Assembly (NCBI RefSeq): GCF_910592395.1
Contig: NC_088313.1
Location: 870,501 to 934,500 of the forward strand
Length of the DNA stretch: 64,000 nucleotides
Reading direction: 5' to 3'
DNA from: Lineus longissimus
Taxonomy: Eukaryota > Nemertea > Pilidiophora > Heteronemertea > Lineidae
The position numbers and the translations under genes were made by a program. The notes below the pieces were generated by a model, which saw nothing but the letters and a program-made list of their open reading frames with translations, had not been told where the DNA came from and searched no databases. This document shows, piece by piece, positions 1 to 9,870 of this stretch; position 1 is the stretch's first letter; the number at the start of each line of letters is the position of its first letter.

Positions 1-245
1 TTCAAGGCCAACATTTTTTTGGGCTGATGATGTTTCTTCATTTTGAGCCGAAAAAAAGTGAAAAAAATATTTGGACTCAGAATTTTTTTCACCCTTCAGA
101 GTTGAATTTTTTCATCAGTTCCAAATTCTGAACATTTTTCAAAGCCAAACAATTTTTGGGACTGATGATGTTTCTTCACTTTGAGCAGAAAAAAACAAGT
201 GAAAAAAATATTTGGACTTGAATTTTTTTTCATCTGTAGCATCAC
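1..245. repeat. Tandem duplication of about 137 bp running off the left edge
   Basis: The segment beginning at base 1 (TTCAAGGCCAACA, then TGATGATGTTTCTTCA) recurs at about base 138 with small changes, and both copies contain GTGAAAAAAATATTTGGACT. About 1.8 units are visible, so the array probably continues to the left of the window. The unit is rich in T and A runs and has no coding signature. Confidence 0.75.
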
Positions 246-1129
246 AAATTTGCCACAATCAGTTTCTTCACAGAACTCATGGCAGCATTCGTCTTTTCAC
301 GGCATCAGGCCCTTTGGTCGGATTAGAGGGGTGAATTTGGTCATTGGGACCGCCCAATCCAGTGGTCGTGGTCTGGGTACCGGGTCGTCGTGTTACAAAA
401 AGGGCAACTAACAGAATGATATGGATTTTTCACATAGGAAGAAAAAAGTCACAGCCTGTGTTGTTTTTTAACGTGAGTTAAGATACCGAGAGCCCGCATC
501 CACATTTTTTATTTTCAATTTAAATTGCCGACATCAATGTTGTTTGTGACCGCTGTTCGCCAAAACTAACATACACGACACAGAATAACAAACAAACATG
601 AACAAACTTCAAAAAACAAATATGCAAGTAAACTCCCCCAGTGTTTTCACAACACAATTAGCTAAGAAGGACATTCCATTTGTAAAAAAAGCGCAATGTT
701 TTCCTCAACATGTAAACTTTCTGATGAACGTAGATACGTCGATGCCATGAAAACAAGGCCGGCACTGTCGTCTGTTTGTCTCTAATTGACAGTAATATGA
801 CGCGAACAACAACAACTGTCAAGCACCAGAGACCCGTTTATTTACATCCGTTTTTTTCAACTCCGGTTTCTCGGCGACCCATGAGATTATTCGGAACCCG
901 GACATGGGAAGTGAATCTTAAGGAATTGAGGAAACTTCAAGTGCAAGACCACTCGGATATTACACTAAAACCGTCCTCTCAAAGACTTTTCACAGTTTTC
1001 TGAAGAATCAGGATGGCACTGTATTGTTGGTTTTAGTAGTATAGTGATATCTTGATTCTAAAGCGCCCAGTAAACAAGCGATTTATAAAGCTGCGACCTT
1101 CATGTCGTTCTTCATGGCCAAGGGTGCCG
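246..1129. other. Gene-free stretch, nothing recognised
   Basis: Short open frames are present (for example 776-1003), but none resembles a known family, and none has splice or domain support. No repeat shared with the rest of the window was noticed here. Confidence 0.5.
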
Positions 1130-1272
1130 AGTTGAACTCAGGATGAGGAATGTGACCAGATCACATTTACCAAAAGACAGTGGTGTGGCACAACACTAAT
1201 CCTAATGATATGCATGCCTGACCAATGCCTTTTCACGGTGTCAACTAATGCCGGTCAACTATGACACCGGCT
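1130..1272 (+). mobile_element. Family A dispersed element, copy 1
   Basis: The stretch reads from AATGTGACCAGATCACATTT through CACGGTGTCAACTAA to CTATGACACCGG. The same series of blocks in the same order occurs near 21530, 46010 and 58655 on the plus strand, and inverted near 13830 and 44060. No coding capacity is visible. It is probably a MITE or SINE-like repeat; superfamily not determined. Confidence 0.7.
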
Positions 1273-1320
1273 GCCAAGGGCTTTTTTAGGGGCCAGAATA
1301 ACGTAATGTGAAAGAGGCAG

Positions 1321-1380
1321 TCGGATAGGGTCTACACGGATAGGGCCTACACGGATAGGGCCTACACGGATAGGGCCTAC
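1321..1380. repeat. 15-bp tandem repeat, 4 copies
   Basis: Four consecutive 15-base units of the form CGGATAGGGCCTACA, the first with a T in place of one C. They follow directly after a family A copy. Confidence 0.9.
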
Positions 1381-3040
1381 GTACCTTAGAATCAAATATA
1401 TTCCGTTGAGTTGTGTCCATCACATACGCCAATCTGCAGGTCATTTACGATAGAACACACTGTTCGCACAGACTTACAGACACACCTTAAATCACACTTG
1501 TAAGAATCCCTGATAATCACAAAATGTGTTTTTCGTATGACATGTCAGTATTTCCCGACGCTTCGTGAACAAACCACACTCAGGTCCCACACACAACTGG
1601 TGATAACAAGCCCGGAAATGTGTACAAACCTAGTGATGAGATACTCGCTCGATAAGCCACAAATTGGAAATAAGCGGTGAAAACTGAATTTCCTGTTAAT
1701 CTAGGTTGCTGTGGCGCCTTATAACACTGCAGTGGGGGCTTCCCGGATGAGATTCTTCCCGCAATATTTCTAGTAGTGACTACAGGCTATCGAGGCTATC
1801 GGGAAAGAAAAATTGCATGGCCTGACCCAAACGAAAGCTTGACAGTCCGAGGTCAGGTTATCAAGCTTTGTCCTAAAAGTTTTGATTGTGTACCTAATTT
1901 GAATTCTTTCAATAAACATTGCTTCGGACAATGTATCATGAGTTGTTTGCAGAAGAAGTCATCTTATATTCTTTCACATCGACACGTCTTTCATGCAATT
2001 TGCTGCAAAACACGTGATATAGGCTGTTTTGGCAACGGCAATTCCTTGTGAAGGAAGAACAACAGCAGAACACGTATTGTACATGGACTGTTAACCGGCG
2101 GGTTGTGCTCCTCGGCGGCGCAAGATGTTGCGTCTTCACCTTCCTATAATTGCTTTGACTGCCCCCGTGTCCTATTATACATAGCTTTTATTTCATTACT
2201 GAAGGCGCATCTGAAAATATTGCTTTCAGTGTTATTTATAAAACGAGCAATATTGATTTTACATCCAGTACTTTATTTAGTACATGTCGTTTTGTATCTA
2301 GCCAATCGTGCACCTTTGATATGCCTGATGAATGACTCTTGAAAACAGATACCAAACTATAATTTTAGCAAACTATCTGTAGGCCCCTAATGATATTAAT
2401 TTTAATAGCATGTACTTTGTTCAGCGGGAAAGATGCCAGGTGTTGCCATTGTTTTTGTTGACAACAACTTTGTGTTTGTTGAAGAGTTTATTGACATGGT
2501 TGAAATGAGGTGCTTTGAAAGCATTAATCCTATTGTGTTTGCCGTGCTTGACATTTGACGTTATTTTCGCCTATTTTCGGCAATGTTCGGGAATTTCCGG
2601 AAGTTTGGCTGTACATAGGATCTAGGAGACTGCGAAATACACATACTTTGAACTGCATCTTGGTTTTGATTCTGTCCCGAAAAGCAAATTCGTCGAACGT
2701 TCATACCCCGATGTTGGCCTTCATCAACACACAACGCTTGTAGGGGCCTTCCAAAAACGAAATCCTCGGAATGATATAAATAAATGGGCCATGTCGATTT
2801 AGCGGAATCGACGGAATCAATGGAATCAACGGAAACTCTACGGAAACAATGCTAAAACTGCATATAATCGCTTGACAATTAAAGAATGTTAATATGCCCC
2901 CCTTTAGGACGGGGCGCGTAAGCTATACACGTGGGGATTTTTTTCCTTATTTGGTCAATCCAATCCATATAGCAAGAAAGATTTTTTCCTGTCGATTTTG
3001 CGGGGCAGAACTAATCTCGTCACCAACCATCTCACACACT
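1381..3040. other. Gene-free stretch, nothing recognised
   Basis: Small frames on both strands (largest about 91 codons) lack domain similarity. A purine-rich run of short GGAATCGACGGAATCAA-like repeats is visible around 2800-2835. No splice-consistent exon chain was found. Confidence 0.5.
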
Positions 3041-3049
3041 CGTCACCAG

Positions 3050-3212
3050 CGCGATGCTAATGCTATGCTAATGCTAATGCTAATGCAAATATTATGGTAA
3101 TGCTAATGCTATGCTAATCCTAATGCTAATGCTAATGCTAATGCTAATGCTATTGCTAGATTAGCATAGCATAGCATAGCATAGCATAAAATAGCCTAGC
3201 ATAGCATAGCAA
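3050..3212. repeat. GCTAAT/GCTAT microsatellite with inverted second half
   Basis: The first half is GCTAAT and GCTAT units on the plus strand (about 3053-3155). The second half (3158-3212) is AGCAT/TAGCA units, the reverse complement of the first. The two halves can fold on each other, with a turn near 3155. An open frame through it is a repeat artefact. Confidence 0.85.
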
Positions 3213-3385
3213 TGGCACCTGGTGTGAAAGTGTCACCTGGTGTGAAATTAAAGAACTAAAAAGTGTTCGAGAACTAAAAAATGTCACCTGGTGTGAAATT
3301 CGAGAACTACATCGTTGTGACAATGTCTTCTGGATGTGACAATGTCTTCTTGATGTGTCATTGTCGTCAATGTCTTCAGGATCGT
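3213..3385. repeat. Short direct repeats (GTCACCTGGTGTGAAA; GACAATGTCTTCTGGATGT)
   Basis: Two different short units are each repeated two or three times in close succession: CACCTGGTGTGAAA at three positions and a GACAATGTCTTC(T)GGATG unit at 3318-3360. This is simple local duplication next to the microsatellite. Confidence 0.7.
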
Positions 3386-4086
3386 CTACCAATTGTCCTG
3401 GGATTACTCCAACAGCTGCGTCATTCCATGCGCCCCCGCCCCCCCCTGCGCCCCCGCCGTCCATCACGAACAGTCAATGACTCATTGTTCAAAACACAAA
3501 AGAACAGTTCAGAAATCTGTACAGATCGGAAGTGACGTTCGGTAACCTGCGCCTGCGCCCTACGAATAGACAATAACTCATTTTCACTGGTAGGTAAGAA
3601 ATGTCTCGATTGTGACGTAGGCTTCAAACACAAACGACCAGTTCAAAGTGACGGAAAATCCCAAAAATATGCGCAGTTAAAATCCCTTCCAAGAGGAAAT
3701 TTCAGCGGGGTTTTTTCAACAGTAAAACTTGAAGCCAATATAATCCTTCCATTAAATAGTCACGAATCAACATCGTTCACTGGTAGAAAAGAATGTTCTG
3801 GATTGTGACGTCACAAGCTTGTTTCACGTGGTTGGAGAAAGGACATGTATAGCATAAAAACGCCCATTCCAGGGGCAATGACCGAATGAACTTTAAAAGG
3901 CCGGGTCTATTTGGTAAGCCGCTCGCCGCACAGGCATCTTTTTTTGTCCTGTTTGGAGAGCCACTTGCCAAACAGCACTAAAAAGCCACCCTGTTCGGCC
4001 AGCCGGGCTTGCCAAACAGGTAAAAAATCTACCCTGTTTGGCGAGCTGGAGACTTTACTTTAATATTAATGAGTTCGGCTCTCCAT

Positions 4087-4905
4087 CCAGAAGTATTAAG
4101 GTAGCAGGAAGGGTTGGGCGTTTGTGGTTTCTGAGTCTGAGGGGGTTGGTGCCTGTTGACTGTGCTTTAAGAGAGACTAGGCATGGCGCCAGTCTCTCTT
4201 AAAGCACAGTCAACAGGCATTTGGTCTCAGTATTTGGGTAAGTACAGAATCAAGGCAGCTCAGAGAGCAATGATTGAACGATGCTGTGGACAAGTCCAAG
4301 GATACTGCATCAGTCACGACCAACTTCTCATCAGAAAGCGTCACCACCAGCATATTCAATGTTCAGTTCCAACCTGTACCAGTCCAATGCACGCCTGTCA
4401 TGGTCAGCAGTCATGGCAGTGGTCAGCTTAGCGCGATATGGAACCTTCCGAAACTCAAGCGAGGGAAGTCTGCTCATTAGCATATCTCGCGCACTGCTCC
4501 TTCTTGTCAAACATCGTAGTGAAATCGAAATGGAAAACGTCTGGCTTTGGGCCAGACATTGAGACTAATAAGTGAAGAACTAATAGGTAAAGAACTTCTA
4601 CTTGCGCGAGACTGCTGTGATAAAATTATCATTGCAGAGACTCCGGTGACGGACACATATAATTTTTACAATCAAAAATGCCCTCAAAAGACGACATGGA
4701 ATGATTATTATATTGATATTTCCTACTATATTCCTTCCAATTATCACTTTATACAAATAGATCGGCGTTAGGTCGCATGCTTTTCTTTCCTGGTGACACT
4801 ATAAAGCAAAATAGTTGCAACCCCGTAAATGCGCTATGATAAGTCCAATAATAAGTGACGGTGACCCGTTATAAATGTTTCGCCAGCTTTGCTTTGCGTC
4901 CAGGA
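4087..4905 (+). mobile_element. Element K, short copy (internally deleted relative to 59371-62480)
   Basis: Bases from CAGAAGTATTAAGGTAGCAG to GTTTCGCCAGCTTTGC match, in order, three separate blocks of the 59.4-62.5 kb region. The copy contains the 28-bp stem hairpin at 4151-4218 and the block from TAAGTACAGAATCAAGG onward. Overlapping short frames (4183-4562, 4547-4771) recur in both copies because the DNA recurs; they do not resemble a known protein. Superfamily unknown. Confidence 0.75.
4151..4218. repeat. Perfect 28-bp stem hairpin with 12-base loop (element K)
   Basis: Left arm 4151-4178 (begins GCCTGTTGACTGTGC) and right arm 4191-4218 (ends CAGTCAACAGGC) are exact reverse complements. 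The loop is AGGCATGGCGCC, itself GC-rich. The same hairpin with one mismatch lies at 59437-59504. Confidence 0.95.
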
Positions 4906-5586
4906 CAAGAAAAAGTCGCTGTTTGGTAAGCTGTCACATCCATTTTTAAAATAGCTTGTGTGTGCACAATGTTCGAACATGTATTGGCAGCCTCTCTCGA
5001 AATCTAGGCCACGTCAATTCTTCCCTGTTTTATTATTTTATTATTCCTGCCATTCATGGATAGCGTCATTGTATTACCTCACCAGCTGTCATTTGGTTGT
5101 ATAAACAAAATGAATCATAAAATGCCTATTGGGATCTGCATGACATCGACGCATACCGGACTGGATGCATTCAACAGCGGGTGGAAGGATGAGTTCATGT
5201 CTTTTTCTCTGATAATTCGCGAAGGCAGCAGTAGAAAATGGATCAAAATCTACGGAGTTTTCATGCTAACATCACCTTTTCTTGACCATTGCAAAGCATT
5301 TATATTGGGGACGATATCAGGACATTAACTATACAGATCACGGATCGAAGCTATGTCATATATATCCAGTTAGAGTGGTGATATAAGTGGTTCTTTCACT
5401 TTTCTTCTGAAGGATAGAGTTAAAAATCCTCGGGTAAAATCTTGCCAAATAGCCCTTTCACGACTATATTGGGATTACGTACTGGTGATTGACTCAATTC
5501 TATTGACCTATTTGGTTGCCGCAGTTAGTTGACAGCACGATTTGAAATATAAGGAAAGAATTTCGTGTTTCGGAACTATCCACGAT
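4906..5586. other. Upstream region of the GT31 gene
   Basis: There is no recognisable gene or shared repeat. The 90-codon frame at 5056-5328 has no family resemblance. This stretch should hold the promoter and 5' UTR of the downstream glycosyltransferase, but no clear core promoter element could be assigned. Confidence 0.4.
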
Positions 5587-6675
5587 ATGAAGATGCGGCT
5601 GTGCAGTAAGGGATTCTTTCAGTTAGCTCTGACCATTCTGGCCATTACTGTACTGTTGTACATCATGAAGAATTTATTTTTTCACTCCAGGCGACTTCGC
5701 AAGGCAGGCGATGAAACAAATATGTCCCTGGATAGAACGGCAGGTTTTGATGAGGACACATCGGAGATGTTGTACCGAGCATCACTCTTGGAAAACGATC
5801 GGGTTTTGTCGCCTCCTTCCTGCGATGATGATGTGTATTTGCTTGTTATTGTGGTGAGTGAGCCAGGGCATTTCAGTCACCGAGTTCAACTAAGGGAGAC
5901 GGTAAAGGTCCTGCCATATCGCGGGAAGAGGTTTCGAATCGTATTTATAACATCCCGACCGAAAGATCCAAATACAGATGCTATTCTGCACAGTGAAAGT
6001 TTCATATACAATGATATCATTCAGGCCAGTCATTGGAACGCGTACCGTAACATGACCTATACAGCTCTCGAAAGCTTGAAATGGACGATGACGGAATGTG
6101 GACATGTTAAGTTTTTGCTGAAAATTGATGACGATGTGTTGGTGATCTATGAACACATCTTAGACTACGCAATGGGTCTGGAAAAGGAAAATGTCAGGTT
6201 CGTATACGCTGGTCTTCATAATGAGAACCCATTGCCTAGCAGGAATGTTGATGGAAAGTGGTACTTGTCTTACGCAGATTATAAATACAAAACCCTCCCA
6301 CCCTTTGTGTGTGGTTTCGCTGTTCTATTCTCACAGGACACGGTTCGCGAGATTTATCGCGCATCGTTCCATGTCTCGCGCGTCTACAACATCCAGAGAC
6401 AAACGTTCCCGCTAGATGACGCTTTCGTCGGAATCTGCGCAAAATACGCGAAAATACAATTGAGGAAAGTACTCTGGCTGTGCTACGAATGGCCTCATGT
6501 TAAAGCAGCGGTAAAGGTGGACAGGTGTGTCCTGGTGAAATTAAAAGCAGTTCACGGGATACCAGGTCATAAAAGAATCAAAGTTTATATTGATCAGCTT
6601 AAGAAGATGACTGCAGGGGAAAGGAAAGCTTGTCAGATGAAGAATATACCACTTCCTAACCGTTGTTTCAAATAA
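5587..6675 (+). CDS. GT31 family beta-1,3-glycosyltransferase-like protein (galactosyltransferase type)
   Basis: A 362-residue single-exon protein, read as a Golgi type II membrane enzyme that transfers a sugar (Gal or GlcNAc) in beta-1,3 linkage to glycans. Residues 1-9 are a short cytoplasmic tail and 10-26 a hydrophobic anchor. The GT31 luminal domain spans about 83-345. It shows HRVQLRETV (family RxxLRxTW position), FLLKIDDDVLV with the metal-binding DDD at 181-183, PPFVCGFAVLFS (family PPYxxGxxYxxS) and LDDAFVG (family EDVxVG). N-glycosylation sequons lie at 45 and 155. ATG at 5587 is preferred over the upstream in-frame TTG because it puts a short basic tail before the anchor; a second ATG is at 5593. 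Lack of introns is common in this family. The exact acceptor sugar cannot be read from sequence. Confidence 0.9.
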   Translation: MKMRLCSKGFFQLALTILAITVLLYIMKNLFFHSRRLRKAGDETNMSLDRTAGFDEDTSEMLYRASLLENDRVLSPPSCDDDVYLLVIVVSEPGHFSHRVQLRETVKVLPYRGKRFRIVFITSRPKDPNTDAILHSESFIYNDIIQASHWNAYRNMTYTALESLKWTMTECGHVKFLLKIDDDVLVIYEHILDYAMGLEKENVRFVYAGLHNENPLPSRNVDGKWYLSYADYKYKTLPPFVCGFAVLFSQDTVREIYRASFHVSRVYNIQRQTFPLDDAFVGICAKYAKIQLRKVLWLCYEWPHVKAAVKVDRCVLVKLKAVHGIPGHKRIKVYIDQLKKMTAGERKACQMKNIPLPNRCFK

Positions 6676-6920
6676 TATTCCAAGACGATACAATACTCAA
6701 TATGATCGTATTTTGCAAACCACACTGCACAGGGACGGGGAGATCTAGATTGGAATTGACTATCTGGCGAGCCCGGATTACCAAACAACCGCGTATTTCT
6801 GCATCAGATGGAGAGCCGAACTCAGTCATACTTAGCTTTCCATGAGCTCATAGTCAGCTCATAGTTATTCATGACTACTGGAGGTCATACGTAGGACCTT
6901 TAGCAATCCCCGGAAAGTCT
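6676..6920. other. GT31 3' flank
   Basis: Holds the expected 3' UTR of the glycosyltransferase. It contains GATGGAGAGCCGAACTC (about 6807), an exact inverted copy of a 17-mer at about 4073 on the other side of the gene. No other feature is seen. Confidence 0.4.
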
Positions 6921-6929
6921 AGATGCAGA

Positions 6930-8330
6930 CGGGAATTTGTGGTTCATGAAACAAAAAATTACCAATGTATATTGTGCAATGCTTGATGCCTCTAAGGCCT
7001 TTGATAAGGTACATTTTATCAAACTATTTCGACTTCTCCTACGTAAGGGGCTATGCCCCCTGGTCGCTAGGTTCTTGGCTATGTATTTTATACAAATTAG
7101 GGGATAAGAGTTAGGTGGGGGACTCACATGTCAGGCGAGTTTACGGCTAAAAACGGGGTAAAACAGGGTGGAGTGTTGTCTCCGGTTTTATTCAATATCT
7201 ACTTCGATGAGATTTTGTTTGCTCTTGAAAAGTCGGGTGTGGGGTGTTATATCGGTTTACTTTTTGTTGGCGCCTTCGCCTATGCCGATGACATGGTTCT
7301 GTTAGCTCCGACTGTATGTGCTTTAAACAAAATGTTACATGCAGCTTCTACGTTTTCAGTTGATTTTATGATATCTTTCAATGCGTCCAAAAGTAAGCTA
7401 ATTATTTTTGGTGTAACCGTGGGTTTCGAAATTGTCATTTGGTTTCAGGGAGTGGCACTTCGACCATCTCCCTATGAGGTACATTTGGGTATGATTTTTG
7501 GGCCGGACATTATGAAGAGAAAGTTTCAGGCGGCGATTAATGACTTGTACAAAAGAACAATCATTCTATTATCTCAATTTCGGTTTGCTAATCACGAAGT
7601 AAAATACAGGCTTTTCAAATCTTATTGCATGTCTCTTTACGGGTTCCAGGGGTGGGATATATCATTTCAAGGAATTGAGAATGTATACGTGGCATGGAGG
7701 ATATGTATTAGAAAACTTCTTAGTTTACCGTCTCGCAGTCATAAGTTTTTACTTCCATTAATCATACATGATTCTCCGATTCAGGCTCAAATAGAGAAGA
7801 GTTTTGTTAACTTTTTTAAAACTCTTGGGAAATCTAAAAATGTATATCTCAAACTATGCAAACGTATCATTGAGGGTGGGAGTCGATCGTCTCTTGGGAA
7901 AAGTTTTAATTTTTTGTTAGCAAAGTATGGTTGGGATAGGGGCAATTTGCCAAATGTATTTTTTATGACACGGGACATTGGGAGGTCAAATGTAACAGAG
8001 GGGCAGAAAAGATTGGCGGGACAGATTAGGGAATTATTATGTGGCCGGGATAAAGGGATGTGTATACTTACGATGGGGGAAATTGATGACATATTATTTG
8101 TACTGTGCGTTTCTTAATTGCTTATATCTTTGAACGTAGTTTTTGCATGTCTTACATGATGTCGGTTTCTCTTCCTCTTTAATTTCCATTTGCAATATCG
8201 CGTTGTAATGCACTAGTATTTGTAATGCACCCCTTGCACTGTATTGTACGAGTACGAAATAAACATAGCTGCCATGCTTATTATAACTTGTTTTGTAAAG
8301 TAAAGTGGTTGAGACCATTTTGACAACTTG
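6930..8330 (+). mobile_element. 5'-truncated non-LTR retrotransposon (LINE)
   Basis: The interval has the C-terminal half of a LINE reverse transcriptase followed by a short 3' non-coding part with an AATAAA at 8258-8263. There is no endonuclease domain upstream, as expected of a 5'-truncated insertion. The 3' end abuts the stop codon of the oppositely oriented receptor gene at 8345, so the receptor's 3' UTR probably reads into antisense LINE sequence. No target-site duplication was identified. Clade (CR1/Jockey-like) is a guess from the motif style. Confidence 0.8.
6946..8117 (+). pseudogene. LINE reverse transcriptase fragment with one frameshift
   Basis: The first frame (6946 to stop TAA at 7105-7107) carries the fingers/palm motif MLDASKAFDKV. 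The match continues in another frame from about 7104, RVRWGTHMSGEF then GVKQGGVLSPVLFN, the catalytic FAYADDMVLLAP near 7280, and FNASKSKLIIFG. This frame is then open to 8117 through the LINE C-terminal region. A single-base indel near 7103-7107 explains the switch. The YADD catalytic pair is intact, but the copy lacks its N-terminal half and is not a functional element. Confidence 0.9.
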
Positions 8331-8344
8331 GCATCCACCCTGTT

Positions 8345-9307
8345 TTACCTTTTTTCAAGTTTGCAGCCGAGCATTCTCAAAACCTCCCGACGATAGAAAG
8401 GCAGGGTACAGCCATATATGATGAAGTTAATGCAATAGTTTAATGTGCCGAACTGTGTCAAGATCCTTCCTAGGTTGTAGAGAACCGTGGTATTGTCCTC
8501 AGGGCGGCTGTTAAACATGTATGTGGCCACAAGAGAAAAGGGCAACAGAAGAGTGATATAGAGACTCGAGACTAGCATAAGGGAGACCAGCACTCTACCC
8601 TCACTGTGTTTATTGTGGCCAGCTCGCCCCAAGTTCTTGTTCCCTGATCTCAACAGTGTCGCAGTAATAATAAAGTTAGCAAGAAAGATAAGAATACTAG
8701 GTACATAGATGTAGAGAGACACGTCAAATTGGTATAGTATCTTCGCCGCTTCAGGTCCTATTGACAGATAGAAGCACAACTTGGAGAGTGTACGTGTGAC
8801 GTCTACAAGAAATAGGCGATGTATTGACAGAAACAACATCACCGAGCTGACTGAACAGATGACCATAGTTCGCCTAATTCCTGTGATATTGCTGCGCTGC
8901 AGAGGAAATACAACAACGTAAGCTCTTTCGACGGAAAATGAAACGATTAGCCATGCTGAAACCGTCATGAATAACTGCTGAAAGAAACCGACTAGCTTGC
9001 ATGAAATGGAGCTGTACAGCATCAGGTCTACTGAAACTGACCCATCTGTGATGTAGCCCAGTCCGGAGGCAAGCCACTCAACCACTCCTCGTGCTAGTAT
9101 AACTCCAGTATCGGAGAGTGCCAGACAGCTCAGATATTGCACACACGCATCTTCACGTTTCTGTGTCCGGAAAAAGATGATGAAGGATCCGACATTTCCC
9201 AATATGCCAGTTGTGATAACCACTGACATGACGTAACTGTTGATGAAGCCAATAGCTTTCTCTATCAAGGGGAGATCGGAGGCAGGAAATTCCGTGAATG
9301 GGTGCAT
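8345..9307 (-). CDS. Orphan rhodopsin-type (class A) 7TM receptor, 320 aa, intronless
   Basis: A plasma-membrane G-protein-coupled receptor of unknown ligand, with neuropeptide-receptor style. TM1 is about 23-46 with GN at 37-38 (family GNxxV). TM2 has LALSD with Asp66. Cys103 at the start of TM3 and Cys178 in extracellular loop 2 form the usual disulfide pair. The end of TM3 reads SVERAYVVVFPL, so the DRY triplet is ERA. TM4 (148-168), TM5 (197-219) and TM6 (238-262) are clear. TM7 ends NFIIY (294-298) where NPxxY is expected, then a short basic tail. Both departures keep charge or aromatic character but are unusual. The start ATG at 9307 gives a normal short extracellular N-terminus. No introns. 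It lies tail to tail with the LINE fragment. Confidence 0.88.
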   Translation of the reverse strand: MHPFTEFPASDLPLIEKAIGFINSYVMSVVITTGILGNVGSFIIFFRTQKREDACVQYLSCLALSDTGVILARGVVEWLASGLGYITDGSVSVDLMLYSSISCKLVGFFQQLFMTVSAWLIVSFSVERAYVVVFPLQRSNITGIRRTMVICSVSSVMLFLSIHRLFLVDVTRTLSKLCFYLSIGPEAAKILYQFDVSLYIYVPSILIFLANFIITATLLRSGNKNLGRAGHNKHSEGRVLVSLMLVSSLYITLLLPFSLVATYMFNSRPEDNTTVLYNLGRILTQFGTLNYCINFIIYGCTLPFYRREVLRMLGCKLEKR

Positions 9308-9870
9308 TTTAATCTGTCAAACTTTTTGTTGATACAAGAATTTAACAAGAGAAACCCTGATCAAAATTTTCCATTTATGAGCTGACGAATTCCAATTCAT
9401 TTCAATAATGCGTATTTACCAGATCCTCGTGTATTTACATGATTACTCGTATGCTGCGAATGGATAAATCTCGATTATTTAAATTAACAAAATGATAGAT
9501 CAATACTCGGTCAACTGAAATATGATGCTATATTTTAAGCAGATATATCATGCATGATTCGTAGTGTTTACCAGCTCAGGCTATTTCCACCATCCGATCT
9601 ATTTTGAAAAACTGTTAAACTCGGAATACATGGCATTTATAGACATCGCATGTATATATGCGCTAGAACTAGTATCCATATTTAAAGGTGATGGATATGC
9701 ATGATTACGTCCAGTTCTGCCCTTGTTGAAAAATACACACGCTGCAATGATATGAACGAATTCGTAACGACTCGGCCAGTTCTTCCGCGATCACGCGTTG
9801 AAATCAAATAAATCAATGTCAGCAGTCCCAAAACAGTACATGTCATTTTTTTGTAGATGTAACATATTTT
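9308..9870. other. Intergenic region between orphan receptor and P450
   Basis: Contains the upstream region of the receptor (minus strand) and the 3' flank of the P450 gene. AT-rich, with no repeat family or exon recognised. Confidence 0.4.

Noticed and set aside
3156-3535. Frames of 103 and 84 codons
   Set aside because: Composed of microsatellite and short direct repeats (low-complexity Gly/Arg/Pro and Leu/Cys runs).
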